Made by a program: the position numbers and the translations under genes. From contig NC_074714.1 of the NCBI RefSeq assembly GCF_947242115.1, positions 41,398,149 to 41,462,148 of the forward strand: a stretch of 64,000 bases of DNA. The letters run 5' to 3'. The notes under the pieces were generated by a model. That model had not been told where the DNA came from, ran no database searches, and saw only the letters and a list, made by a program, of their open reading frames with translations. Shown in pieces: positions 25,470 to 37,928 of this stretch. The stretch comes from Biomphalaria glabrata (taxonomy: Eukaryota > Mollusca > Gastropoda > Planorbidae). Position 1 is the stretch's first letter. Each line of letters starts with the position of its first letter.

Positions 25470-26014
25470 CAATATAAATAACAACAGAGGGCTGCCATGT
25501 TTTAATACTGGTAAAAATGCTATCAATACGAAACCGTACACTCGTTGTACGAAGTTTTACGACATTGTTGATTGATGGCCTAAGCGCTAAGACAATAATT
25601 AAATAATTTAATTTAACATGATAAAAAATGAATAAATATAGATTATACATTTAAATCTATATCAATTATCCATTTTAAAATATACTACCTTTGTGAAACT
25701 AAGTGTTACTATTTTTATATAGACTTCTAGTAGAAAACATTGCAGATTTACTAAATCTACTAGGTCTATGTGTGTATCACAGACCTATATAGATTTTTAT
25801 TAAAAATCTAATCTTGTCTAAAAATTATATTTTTAAATCTCTAGATCTATAATTAAACAATAGATTTTTTGCATCAATATTATTAATGTTTTTGTAATAT
25901 TTATTTTTATGTAGCTATAGAATCTAGATCTAGAGTAGATTTCTTTTTTATATTTAAAGTACTTATAAAATACGTACCGCACTGAATACCATAACAACTG
26001 CTCTTCGCTTGAAA
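25470..26014. promoter_or_regulatory. probable shared promoter region between INTS13 (-) and EFCAB10 (+)
   Basis: The two genes are head-to-head. The EFCAB10 ATG is at 26015. On the - strand a good donor (GTGAGT, just left of 25470) could end an INTS13 5' UTR exon of roughly 25470-25570. No TATA box was singled out; the boundaries are inferred from gene arrangement only. Confidence 0.3.
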
Positions 26015-29000
26015 ATGTCTCACGACAAAGTAAAACTTCGAAGTGACGATGCTAATAATTATTTAAAAAGGCATCGGATCATGGAACTTTTCAACAATTT
26101 GACAGCACAGCTCATATATACTAGACCAGGTTTATATACATTAAAAATAATAAAATATTGCTTTATAAAAGTTCTACGATAATAATTAATATTGAATAAA
26201 TGATAGATCTACTTAAGTTAAGTCGACTTAAGTAAGTCTACTATGACATGTCACACACTAGTCTATGATCTACTAAATGTAACTAATAATACTTATAAAA
26301 TTAGTAATATTATTATAATAATTATTTATAATTATAGTATAATTTGGTATTATTATAATAGTTATAGATCTAGTTTATGTTATAATAGTAATAAAAAGTA
26401 ATTATAAATACTGAGTGAGATACACTAATTATTATAATTGTTTATAATTATATAATTTCATATAATAATGGTATTAATGGCATAACCATAAAGTTATTTT
26501 TATAATTATATATCTAAATTATAGGCCTATTTACTTATTAAAATTAAAGGATTTTAAAAGATTTATCTAGAGAATGAACTTGAAAATGTTAAATTTCAGG
26601 ATTGAGATCTAGATCATCTAGCATTCAGAATCGACTTAAGATTCAGTTTGGCAGTTTGATAAAAAAAAAATTAAACTGACAACATGTTGAACATTATAAT
26701 AAAACCTACATTATAATAATAATTGTTAAAAATTATTTTAAACAAATGTAGGCCTACTACTGTTTATATAGATCTAGAATATATCCTTTTACATCTAGTA
26801 ATTTAGTAGTAGAGAAGTTATACACTTTTATTAAATTTACTTTGGAAAGTATAAAGGACAATAGCAGAATTGGCTATATGAATTCCAGCTATTTAAAAAT
26901 TCTTCTTGGGATGAGTTGCCTTATACTGTACAGCTTTGAAAACCAAAAACTTCGCAGTGTTTAAGTCACTGATTAACATGCATAAATATATATTCTGTAG
27001 TTTGTGTAATGGCTTTAAGTAGCTTGTTTGATTTGATCACATCTATGAATCAACTAAATTAGTATCACAATATAAGTGTTTTACAGAGGAAGCTGCATTG
27101 TAAGCATTGTATTTATTCTTCAGTTCATTTTTTGGTAAACCATTTTTTTTACCTGGGAAATTCTAAATCTAAAATATGGTAAATAAATCAATAACATTTG
27201 AGAGATTTAAGAGAATGGCTGCAACTTCAATTTTTTTTTATTTGAAAATGAATTAAACTTATCAATTAAGCATTTTATGTATCCATCAGCTCCCCCTAAA
27301 ATTTAATTAGTAAGTCAAAGATAACAAACAAATTACATTTGATCTTGAATCCATTAGAAGCAATCCAACACTGTAATAAGTAAAATAATTCACTAACTAA
27401 ACTTAAAAAGGAGATTTCCTGTGGCACTAAATTTATTTTTGTATTACATGTAGAAGTTGAAACATATTTTTTTAAATGTCTAAAAATTGCATTTCAAAAT
27501 CTTAAATATATGACTTGTGATTTTGGCTGCATTTACTAATAGAAGTCTGGTCAAATAGTTCTGCCCAGCACTTTGTATGCATTGTGTAAAGCCTGTAAAG
27601 AGTAACCTTGTTACTGGAAGTAGTGATACAATACAGGCAAATGACATGACCAACATCACTATTTCTTTACAATGGTGCTTTCATTTTTTTCTCAGCTTTT
27701 TTTAATGTTGAAAACAGTTTTAAAAAATAAATACTAGGTCACTGATTTGAGTGAATCTGGAAAATCATGATTAACCTTTTTTTTAAATGCTGACAATAAC
27801 ATAAAACCTATCAGATATGCAATCAAATGCAGTTTTAATTAGCATTTAAGAAGTTTATTAAGCAAGTTAATTTAGGTTAAAAACAAAACCCTATAAATAG
27901 CCATTTGTATTTAAATCCCATTAATACAAAACATTATTGTGATAATCAACATTTACAATCTTAAGATATTGAAATTCCACATTGGGTTGAGCACAGTTAT
28001 ATAATACTAGACAGAGACAATTAAATTTTACTATCAAACATGAAACATGATAGTTTTTTTTAATCTCATCCTACACTTTTGTATTTAAAATTATTTTGCT
28101 ATTGAGTATAGACCATTATCCACAATAACCTCTATAGGGCCTACTTATAAAAGTGTATTTATGTCATATGATAATGTACATGGAATTGATAATAAGCTAT
28201 TATTAAAATATCATTTAATGAGCAAAAAGTTCACATGGAATAAGATTCTGTGTTACTATCAGTGTTTATTTTGTGACTGTACACGCCGGTATGGTGTACC
28301 TGCACCTTTTTTCAATGTGGGGAATAAATTATCACTTTTCTTGTATTTTAACGTTTATTATTAATTTATTAGTAGTTAATCCATCACTGAGTACCGGCAT
28401 CTATTTTTAAAAAAATCACTGGTTACTATGATAAGCATAAAACAGTTTTTCTCAAACTATGTGGCACAGCCCCTTAGACCTCCTGACATGGGGGGCACGA
28501 CATCCAAACAAGGGAGGAGAGTTATGGCATATAAATTTAATTTTCTATTATTTTTATTGTAGTTATAAATTCATATTTCAATGTTAAACAAGTAAAGTGA
28601 CATTATCACTAATTATTCAAAAATTAAAATATTTTAAGTAAGAGTTTGTTTCATCTTTGAAGTAGTTCCTAAAAATTGAATATTATTTTCATGACAGGTA
28701 TCTGCAACAATTTCGACTCCAAACGTTTTGAAAATGACAATTTAAAATGTTTCCCTTAATGGGATTCTTCTTGACTTTCTTTTGTTGGAGTGTCTAATTT
28801 CTCCTGACTGTAGTAGGATATCAATATGATGATGACTTTTACATAATAAAAAAAAAACAGTCAAGACATCTTACTTAACAAAAAAGATGATTATATCATG
28901 CCCTTGAAGATGTATGTTTGTTTTATTGACCTCAGAGGTACCTCATATATTTGCCAGTGCTGCCATCTTCTTTATCAGGCTTAATTGTACATTTGTATTG

Positions 29001-31693
29001 ACCCATCCAACCCCTTTTTAATTTAACCTTTTTATACATGTGCTTTACTATGAGAAAAAAAGTGTTGTAGATGCCATGATAATGAATTTCTGAAGCTTAG
29101 AATTCTAAACACTTGTATACAAAATTCTTTAAAAAGATCTATGAAACACGTTTAAAAAAAACAACAACTAAGACTAGTTTCAATGGACATTCATTCTGAA
29201 AATTGGAATTTTAAACCTATTGTAAAAATATATGCAAAGAAAAAAATTGAATTTTATGTTGTAATTGTATGTCCTTTAGTTTCTTTTTTTTTTAATTACA
29301 TTTTAACCCTTCCCAAACACACCATATACACATACACACAACTCTGAGGGAGCTTACAGCACTCCTCCAGACTAGAACAGGAAATGGTGGTGCAAACACA
29401 TTTTTTTTCTTTTGAAAGGTATGATTGTAAAATGACAGGGGGGATTGGCAGTGAACTCAGGATCATCGAGATGACCAAATGATGGTCCAGCAAGCATATC
29501 ACATGACCAGGCAGCCATCCTATGCATCTATAATTAGTTACAATATTGAAAATATGAATATTTTGCAGTGGATGTTTATGATTTTGGACTTCTTTTATAA
29601 CTTTCATACAGAAAAACCAAAAACATTTTTGATTGAAACACTGGAAAAACTTCAGATGTCTAGATCTACAAAATCTAATTATCCATGTCTTTTTGATGAG
29701 ACAAACATTAAGTCAGTTTTCGGAATGCTTGATCCCACTGGCCGAGGATATATCACATTAAAACAGTATGAAGAAGGTTAGAATTGTTTTCTATTTTAAA
29801 ACTATAAAAAAAATGAAGTAGTAAATCAATTTCTGTATAAAGTCAGATATTTAAAAATTATTTATTTATAATAAATTGAAGAATTTGTGAAACGTACTAA
29901 ATAACTCAGTGGCTGAGTGGTAAAGCGCTTGGCTTCTGCACCGGGTCCGAAGTTCAAATCCTGGTGAAGATTGGGATTTTTAATTTTGGGATCTTTGGGC
30001 GCTTCTGAATACACCCAGCTCTAATAAGTACCTGACATTAGTTGGGGAAAAGTACAGGCGGTTGGTCGTTGTGCTGGCCACATGACACCCTCGTTAACCA
30101 TAGGTCAGACATAGGTGAGCTTTACATCATCTGCTCTATAGACCACACGGTCTGAAAGGGGAACTTTACTTTTGGTACTAAATAACTAGTACAAATTATG
30201 TGTAGGGTGAGATTTTTGTTGTTGTAAATGTCTGGGAATTAAACATTTGTAATGAATTTCTGATATTTGATTGGTAAATTTAAGTGTTTGATCAATTTCT
30301 AACCATACTTACTAACCAATGACAGCAGAAAAAAGTAAAATTTACTAAAATACCCTAATAGGATTCAGGTCAAATTCTCATTTGCCTATCTAAGGAGTTT
30401 GGGCTGGATTTACTAGGATTTAATCTTTAAACGGCCTTTTTAAAAAAACAAAAACTGTTAGTTTGTTTGACAAGTTTTGGATGCTTCTTCAGATTTGAAG
30501 ATAATCTACTTCCTAGTTGGCCTACAAACCTCTCGCAGGACGACAGGGGATGTCAGCAGGCAGGGTATAAACCTGGGACCATCGAGACCACTGCACAACA
30601 GTCTATAAGGGTGCATACTGCACAACAAAGCAGCCATCTTCTTGTCACAAAATAACCTTATAAATTGATGTTTCACTTCATATGCTTTTACTTTGAATAG
30701 GGTAATTTTTTAAACAACCTGCTTATGGTCATCTGTATCAAAGCAAAGTAGAAAAATAAGGTCTATGAACTTAAATCAGAAAATAATATCTATACAAACA
30801 TTTTTTGTAACTGACCTAATATAACCCAGCAATGTTATGCATGCATGAGGTTTGGACTAGGAAGTACACTATCTTCAACTCTGAAGGAACATCCGAAACA
30901 TGTAAAACATTTGTTTTATATATATAGCATTGGTTCTTTAACTTGAGTTATATTTGTATGTACCTTTCTCTTTCTGAAAAAAAAGCTATGCTGACACTTG
31001 GTGCTAAAGATTATAATCCAACTCCACCTGGTTTTGATGAAGACAGAATCAATTTGGATACTTTTAAACTGGAGGCGTAAGAATTTATTTTTTTTGCACT
31101 GACATATAGTATATGTGTGTTAGTGTGTGATTGTTTGAAATAGTAAATTACAGTTAGTAAAATAAAGTAAATATACAATTTTAGAAAAAAATTAGTAACG
31201 AAAAAAAAAAGTTACAATCAGTAAGTTACTTTAGTGTACCGGTATCATCTTTCTAAATTAGCTGAGATATGAAAGATTTTTCTTATAAAAATACCAGTAT
31301 GTAAGATATAAACATTTAGTTTGATGGGGGTCTTTTTGGCTGAGTGCTACGGTGCTTGGCTTCTTAACCAAGTGGTCTCAAGTTCAAATCCTGATATTTT
31401 GAGCTTCAATAGTTTGGGAAGTCTCTGAGTCCACCCAATTCTATTGGATATCTGATATACATTGGAGAACCAAAGGTGGTTGGTCATTGTGCTGGCCACA
31501 TGATACCCTCATTAACTGCATGTTGACAATAGAAAAAGATAATTTTAATATCATCTACCCCATACGTCCCAAGGTTTGAAAGATCACCTTTTCAGTTTCG
31601 TACAGTAAAAAAGTAAGCGGATTATTAGGAAGCACTCTTTTATTTTTCAGGATTGAAGGATTGAAAAGTGCATCAGCCACATTCAAAGACTAA
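26015..31693 (+). CDS. EFCAB10: EF-hand domain protein 10 (4 coding exons)
   Basis: Coding exons are 26015-26129, 29612-29776, 30986-31076 and 31651-31693, with GT..AG introns in phases 1, 1, 2; stop TAA; 137 aa. Residues about 8-55 (DDANNYLKRHRIMELFNNLTA.., RPEKPKTFLIETLEKLQ) form the RIIa-type dimerisation/docking helix pair. Residues 64-110 hold the degenerate EF-hand region (DETNIKSVFGMLDPTGRGYI, TLKQYEEAMLTLGAK). It closely follows what I recall of vertebrate EFCAB10 (YPCLFDD, VFGMLDP, GYIT) and has similar length. The calcium loop DPTGRGYITLKQYEE has few acidic ligands, so calcium binding is doubtful. A role in cilia or A-kinase anchoring is an inference from the docking fold. Introns are rich in SINEs. 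Head-to-head with INTS13. Confidence 0.93.
26130..29449. other. EFCAB10 intron 1
   Basis: AT-rich with many tagatcta motifs. Weak copies of dispersed repeats occur (26915-26990, 'aagtcactgattaacatgca'). A possible decayed hAT end is at 28444 (cagtttttctcaaact). No other gene seen. Confidence 0.5.
29450..29530 (-). repeat. SINE fragment, family 2
   Basis: Reverse-orientation head: 'catcgagat..', 'atggtccagcaagc', 'catgaccaggcagccat', matching the 41610 copy. Confidence 0.6.
29907..30174 (+). repeat. complete SINE, tRNA-derived family 1, with 13-bp target duplication
   Basis: tRNA-like head (A box ggctgagtggtaaagcgct, B box gttcaaatcc), body, and 3' end accacacggtctgaaagggg. Flanked by the exact direct repeat gtactaaataact (29894-29906 and 30175-30187), showing retroposition. 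Lies in EFCAB10 intron 2. Confidence 0.92.
30455..30650 (-). repeat. SINE, tRNA-derived family 2
   Basis: Reverse orientation: tail side 'gcttcttcagatttgaaga', 'ctctcgcaggacgacagggg', B box 'gggtataaacctggga', head 'aaagcagccatcttctt'. Confidence 0.75.
30826..30915 (+). repeat. SINE 3' tail, family 2
   Basis: 'gaggtttggactaggaagta', 'atcttcaactctgaaggaac', 'atccgaaacatgtaaaacat': the conserved tail of family 2 without its tRNA head. Confidence 0.75.
31327..31593 (+). repeat. SINE, tRNA-derived family 1, diverged
   Basis: Head 'tggctgagtgctacggtgct', B box 'gttcaaatcct', body with 'gtggttggtcattgtgctgg' and tail 'tcccaaggtttgaaagatca'. More diverged than the 29907 copy. Lies in EFCAB10 intron 3. 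Confidence 0.75.
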
Positions 31694-32727
31694 AACCATT
31701 TTTTACAAGTTGTATTGATAAAACACTGTGTTCAAGCATGTATGATACTTATGCAAGATATTTTTTTTTATTTCATGACAAATTGTTACAATATGGGTCA
31801 CTGTTTTTTTACGCAGCAAAAGAACATGTATAATCTTTTAAATATTTATTATGAACTAAAGACCTTGCTTTATCTGGTGACCTCTGGCATATTTGTATAT
31901 AAGTGTTCATTTTGTGTTATACAGACTTAAAGTTTATTAGGTAAAACCTGTAAATTTATTATAATTATTTAACTAATTTAGGCTTTTATAATTTTAAGAA
32001 TGTACTGTTCTACATTGTAAAGAAAGCCAATGTATGTTTTTATATATAGCAGGTAAATAGGGGAAGGGAGGAGATTTTCATGTTCTTATTTCTAATTCCT
32101 TTGAAGTTTCTAAAGTATCTCATTTTCATCATTGACATATTGCTAAAATATGTTTATAATGTTAATAAAAAAAATTATGAGTTGCTTTTTTTAACCAAAT
32201 ATATTTTCTTATTATGGCTTACCACTTTTTTAAGTAGGCCTATTGGATTACTAATTTAATAACTTTGAAATATGTATATTTCAAAAGGATAGATGTTGTA
32301 AATAAAATAGTCATAAATAAATAGCAGAGTTTTGAAAAATGTTGTTTTGTGTACCCAAACATTCAATTTTCTAAAAAAAAATGTTCTTGAATATTTATAA
32401 AAATGCTTAGTTTGTCATTATCCCACTTTTCATTTGGCCTATACAGCATCTTTTTTTTTTTTTTTTTTTTTTTTAAAGAAAAAAAATTACACGGTAACCA
32501 GTAAAAATTGTATCTTATATTACAGGCATTCTTTCAAAAAAGAAGATTATTACATCCTACCCATGGCATATATCCATGTTTTTATACTTAAATGTCATCA
32601 CTTAAAGCTACATATTTACTATGGAATCTCTTTTCTACCACTAAAATAAACTTTTTTTGGCACATAGAAATTAAAATTGAATTTAAAGGGATATGAAAAA
32701 AAATGAATAGGCATGGACATATGTGAT
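31694..32727. other. EFCAB10 3' UTR and downstream DNA
   Basis: Several candidate poly(A) signals (for example aataaa near 32299) and T-runs (32451-32474). No other gene seen. Confidence 0.4.
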
Positions 32728-32840
32728 ATGTGCTCTGGACTGTGGTCTCTATTGTATGGGCTCAAAACCTTGCCCACCACCATCCTGCAGGAGGTTTGGA
32801 TTCTGTGGCAATTTACATCTTGAGAGACAATATTTTTCCT
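32728..32840 (+). repeat. SINE fragment, family 2, diverged
   Basis: 'gtgctctggactgtggtctc', 'ccaccatcctgcaggaggtt': an older relative of the 33195 copy. Confidence 0.55.
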
Positions 32841-33194
32841 TTGCAACTTATCATGTGACTAAAGAGGTCAAGCCTTAAAACACAACTGCTCTCACAACTT
32901 TGGCATATGTAATCACCAGATTTTGTAGCACTTTCAACCTTCCTTCTACTTCTGGTGTGTACGCCATCTGCAATCTGGGACCCTTCCTTTATGCTTGCTC
33001 TCCATCTGGATTTAACCAGTAACTCAGTTTCCCAACTGTTGAAGTTAATTTTGAAAAGCTACATATCGCGTTTGCATACATCAGTATACTGGGTATACAT
33101 CAGTATATTAATTTAAAATAAAAACAATATTTAGATTGCTCATATATTAGAATGTAGTTGGTCTGAATTCCTACAATCATTATTTCCACCGGCC

Positions 33195-33345
33195 TGGTCA
33201 TGTGGTATGCGCTTTGTACTGTCAAAGTCCCAGGTTGGAACCCTGGCTGCTGCCATCCCCTGTTGTCCTGCGGGAGGTTTGGGCTACGGTGTAATTTATA
33301 GTGAGAATCTGAAGGAATATCCTAAATATATATAGTTTATATACT
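33195..33345 (+). repeat. SINE, tRNA-derived family 2
   Basis: Head 'ggcctggtcatgtggtatgc', B box 'aggttggaaccctgg', 'tgtcctgcgggaggtttggg', tail 'tctgaaggaatatcc'. Confidence 0.75.
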
Positions 33346-33539
33346 GCAATAAATTTATGTTTAGTGACTAAGTGACTTCTTCTAACAATAAGATGAGATA
33401 GAAGTCCTCTGATGTTTTGTTTAAGGTTGCTTCAATAATTACAATTTAGTATTTTTGAATATTTTGGTTAAGTTTATGAAGAACTTTCCAGTTAAACTAC
33501 CATTTTCAGGACTGTCATATGTTAACTATATAATATATT

Positions 33540-33700
33540 GTTACTCATGGTTCAGCTATGCCTTAGCCAGCCAGGAAAACTAGTGCCTTGGTAGAATTTA
33601 AGTCATTGGTTAACATGCATGACTAGATGCATGACATATAGGACATAATCAGCTTCTATTTTGAAGTAAGGTCTGTATAATATAAGAAAAGAAATTAATA
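33540..33700 (+). repeat. dispersed repeat (family 'cagccaggaaaac')
   Basis: Shared blocks 'cagccaggaaaac', 'aagtcattggttaacatgca', 'gaagtaaggtctgtat' in the same order as 43120-43262 and, partly, 57150-57440. Class unknown; possibly a short non-autonomous element. Confidence 0.6.
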
Positions 33701-35366
33701 ACTGACCTGTTATTAAATATGAAGGTAGTGGTGAGATTTGAACTGCAATGCTATTAGTATGCATCAACTATGGAAAGTATTAGAACAGGCAGTCTTTATT
33801 AAACCTGTACTAGTGACTACTCAAGAATTTTACATTAAATCACTAAATTATTATTAATCAGAGATAATTTGATTTTAAATCCACTTTTTTTATTTCTGAG
33901 GCCAATGTTTGACAAGGGTATCAAAGGGATGGCACAATGAATTACTTTTCAAACAAAATGTCAGTTACCCATTACATCTGGAAAGACTCCTAATGAATGT
34001 CTAAAAATTAAAATCCTATCAGAACAATCAGAGCTTAAACACATTCTTCAGAAGCCACATGATAAAAATCCACTTGAGATGAAGGTCTATATATTTTAAG
34101 TACTCTTTCATGTATAATACTAAAATTCACAATTTTAAAAAAAAGTTGGCTTTACAAATGTCATTAAATTACAACAAATAAAGAGAAAAGGTAAATCCAA
34201 TTAAGAAGTTACATAAAGGAAGTAAAAGATAGATTAAAAAAAAACTAATTGCAGACAAAGCTTCTGTCCGCTGGTGGTCTTTTTAAATTTTGTTTTTGTC
34301 TTCAACGTCTGTCATCCATAAGGGCTTTCCTTTAGATGGGTTCAAATGTGTGTCCCTTACAGAGGCCATCTGCTGCCATCTACTTTCCTCTATGCCTGAG
34401 AGGGCAAAATGGCTTCCGAGTTGATCTTTTTAGCAATTATGGGGAGCCTCTGTTACATCATCCTCCCATGCGGGATAAGTGTTTGACTCAGCACAATTGT
34501 TGAATGGTAATAAAGACTTCTATACTGTCCAACTGTCAAATTGTAATAAGTGCTTCTATACTGTCCACACCAGCAGAACATAGTTATTTTTTAGACCTGT
34601 GGCATGGCAACAAGCTATTGGTATAAACTGCTCACAGGTTATGAAGTCAGGTCAGGGTTGAGGCCTTCTATAACAATTGGTCTCAGCTAAACCCACACAA
34701 ACAAAAAACATTGTAGTCATTCTACATTATTTTACACACTAAATCACACCTAGATTGAATTGACAAATACCTTACATTAATTAATACATTATCATTATTA
34801 TCATTTACACACAAATTATGCATACAATCTGCATATTTCCTTTATAAATCAAATGAACATATTTAAACACAATGAATACATTAGTGAAATCAGAGTTACA
34901 AAGGTAAATGATAAAATAATAGCTTCTGTGTGTAACTTAAACCATTCTTTTTTTTATTGTACAAAATGTGTTTAAAATATGCATCTTAATTTGAGAATAC
35001 ATTTTGTACCTATTTTGAGCATTAAAATTGTCAATCTATATTTAAGCACACTCAGGTAAATGTGAATTCTAATTTACTGTAGAACCTAAAAATATGCTTC
35101 ATAAAGAAAGATTTTTCAGTTAGTACTCATTATGATTTAGAATTTTTATTTAGAATTATAATATCTCCTTTTCATTATCAATTAGAAGTATGTAAAAAAA
35201 TAATTAGATCATTTATGAAATTCAAATCAAACTAACTAACAATATATTTTATTGTGCTTAAAATTGAAAACAAAGCCTTTTTCATATCAATGTCTACAGA
35301 TTCTTCAAAAACAAAAATGGGTAGAGATAATTAAAGACTGGTGTAGTTTTAAGCAAAGCCACTGGT
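33701..35366. other. non-coding stretch downstream of CARD-DD gene A
   Basis: No gene recognised. 34260-34480 is richer in GC and low in repeats, but no frame shows a family I know. 'aataagtgcttctatactgt' and a near copy at about 34510-34560 are a small local duplication. Confidence 0.4.
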
Positions 35367-37035
35367 CTATAAGGGCAACTTTGCAACAAACTTTTCTAAA
35401 GTCTTCCAATCAAAGATTGCTGAGTGATCATCTTCAACTTTTCGAAGAGTCTCCACAAGTGTTTTTAATGTTATATCTCTCTTTTTCATCAAGTTAACAA
35501 TGACAGCTCTCTTATCTTGTGGATTTCTAACATACTCTTGCTCAATAAGACAGCTTGAAAATTGTAATCTTAAGAAAATTACTGGCCAATTAACTTGAAA
35601 ACATTCTGCCAACTGGGATATGTCTGCTGCTTTTAGTTTATGATCTCTTCTGACACTGCTGAAATTGTCACTGTTTTCAAACCAGGAATCTGAAGGAAAA
35701 AAAGTAAGCATAAATTTAATTAAAATGTTTGTTGTTGCTTTTTTCAACCATTGTTACTCAAGAATGAGACTTACAATCCATGACAAGACTATTTTAAACA
35801 AGATTTTTAGTCACCTAGGATCACTTGTGGAGCCTCAACTGCCCCAACTTTCTTGTGTTATTCACGTTTGGGAAGCCACTGAATTATTAGCATGACATTA
35901 AATAAGATGTTACAATCTTGTTTTTTTTTAAAGAGCATTATTAGTAAATTACATAAGAAAAAAAAAGATCAAGTAATAAATAAAGATATTTCAAGTAGCC
36001 AAGTAGTAATTATTATCTTATTAGAAATAAAATGCTTTCTTGGTGTAGATTATTCACAAAATGCCCAGTTATCCCCAGCCTTTACCTGAAGAAATGATGT
36101 ATTATAATGTAAATATGTACATTTGATATGATGTGAGATTTTCCACTTGAAATCATAAGAATCCACACTACTAAGATCTGAAAAGTTGATTTTCTCTTCA
36201 TTTTTTAATATGATTACAGGTTAGGCCAATTTAAGTGAGGGCAGGCCTCCACAAGATAGGGGCCTAAATTAGAGATATTTTTTTTCTGAATTTTTTACAT
36301 TTTCACCAACAATACTTTAAATATCACGGTTGGCAACAGTGCAGTGGTTAAGAAGTGTCTACTTGTAGTCTACTCATATATATATATATATATATATAAA
36401 TGCAGCTCCAGGTTTACAGCAGTGCGTCAACCCAGACCTAACCATCCAAAAACTCAAAAATATTTTTTTTAATTAAAATATACATACTGGGTATTAAGTA
36501 TTTTTTTTAAAGAAGGAAAATGAGATTAAATTTACAAATACTCTCTTTCTTTCTCCTAAAATTTGGTATTATTAGTGGATTTTTGTTAAAGTTAAAGCTT
36601 TCAAAAATGTATTGGGGCCTCCACAAAAATTCTGCCCCAGTGCCTCCACTAACTTAAATCTGGCCCTGATTGCAGTTGACCATTGCCAGGAATGTCATCA
36701 CACATGGGATTAAAATGAGCATTAAAAATCAAAAGACTGTTACTTTGAAAAATATATGAACTTGTTATTTTCACTTATATGGGCACCATAAACAAATTCA
36801 AATTTTTAAGCTGATGAAAAAAAAAAAAAAGATTAATCAGCTTAATTAGCTATTTGACACTAATAGTTGTGGAAAGTAAAATGCTGTTGGTTAAAGTGCT
36901 TTTGAAAGCTAGTTGTGATAATAATGCAAATATTTTCTTGATCTAGAATCTACCATATGAGAGTCGATAGAGAGAACAAAAATGTGTAGCCTTTCACATG
37001 TACGTAGGGTGGCCCTATATACTAAAATTAACGTA

Positions 37036-37104
<69 letters not shown>

Positions 37105-37438
37105 TATATATATCCTTATATATATACTTACAGTATGAGCTTCCGACCATCCCTTGTTGGACAGTGTTTGCAATTGCTTCATAGTTAAGTCTCAAAATTT
37201 CAATAAAACAACCATAAGCATCACCTGGCCCAGAATCCAAAAGTCGATCTAAGAAAGCATCTGCACGGTTCAAACGAGTAGGCAATGCTTTGATCTGTAG
37301 TCTTTCATCTTGGGTAATAATTTTTTTTTGAAAAAATAAATCCAAGAAAAGTTGACCATCTATATTTTCTTTCAATATAATTATATTTTCACGCACTCTC
37401 TGTTCATCGTCAGGTTTTAAACGACCTCTTTGAGGCAT
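35367..37438 (-). CDS. CRADD-like: CARD + Death-domain adaptor, CRADD-like copy A
   Basis: Two exons on the - strand: 37132-37438 (CARD, ATG at 37438) and 35367-35689 (Death domain, stop TAG), phase-1 intron with GTAAGT donor and ttccttcag acceptor; 209 aa. The CARD covers residues about 10-90 (VRENIIILKENIDGQLFLDL, ITQDERLQIKALPTR, ADAFLDRLLDSGP). The Death domain starts SWFENSDNFSS and includes ISQLAECFQVNWPVIFLRL. CARD-then-DD with nothing else is the layout of CRADD/RAIDD, which links death-receptor or PIDD complexes to caspase-2. The CARD is close to copy B, but this Death domain is far diverged from B and C and lacks the WRQ motif seen there, so its partners may differ. A long (TA)n starts 20 bases into the intron. 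No break seen. Confidence 0.85.
36217..36668. mobile_element. hAT-like non-autonomous element (candidate)
   Basis: Left end caggttaggccaatttaagt; right end, reverse-complemented, cagggccagatttaagttag. Both continue into GGGGCC-type blocks. The ends resemble the cagggccgg ends of the 40533 element. A clear 8-bp target duplication was not found. Lies in the intron of CARD-DD copy A. Confidence 0.45.
37038..37118. repeat. (TA)n microsatellite
   Basis: About 80 bp of almost pure tatata, ending about 14 bp from the exon-1 donor of CARD-DD copy A. Confidence 0.95.
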
Positions 37439-37734
37439 GTTTAAATTTTTAAATAAATTAAATAGGTTATATAGATTCTAGATCTAGATATATTGACTTT
37501 TAAAAAAATAACCCTGTGCTAGATGTAGACTTGATTATAGTCATTTAGATTATTATACTATGCTTGCCTTGGTGCAAAAATCGGAAATTCTAGAGCCCTA
37601 TGAAAATAAAATCGGACTTTTCCTAAAATGGCTTGATACGAGTTCATGGGGAACAAAATTTGGCCTAATAACCTAATTTAGTAATTACAAGTTTGTTTGA
37701 TTTTGTACAGTTTAACAGTTAGGCCAGTAGTGTA

Positions 37735-37928
37735 GGCCATTCTCAATCAAGAGCGGAGTAAAACAAGGGTGTGTTTTAGCCCCAACACTATTCGGCACCT
37801 TAATCTTTTCAGTTGTAGGCCTGCTCAACGGCACTTTTAAATCCCTGGAAGATAGATAGATATATCCACAGTAGAGCCGATGGAAAAATTTTTTAACCGC
37901 CCCCTGGTTAAGGTTTGCCGCTATAGCC
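37735..37928 (+). mobile_element. LINE reverse-transcriptase fragment
   Basis: Translates to SIKSGVKQGCVLAPTLFGTL, then, in another frame, to LNGTFKSLED and a piece resembling the RxDGKIFN motif of LINE reverse transcriptases. Frame-shifted. Cut on its right side by the TIR element at 37929. Confidence 0.65.

Noticed and set aside
28444-28520. hAT element (cagtttttctcaaact..)
   Set aside because: Only one end-like stretch; no matching second end or duplication found.
29911-29960. tRNA gene
   Set aside because: A and B boxes belong to a SINE head; the element has a body, tail and 13-bp target duplication, and no complete cloverleaf was made out.
34260-34480. GC-richer stretch as a possible exon
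   Set aside because: All frames are short and no splice sites or family resemblance were seen.
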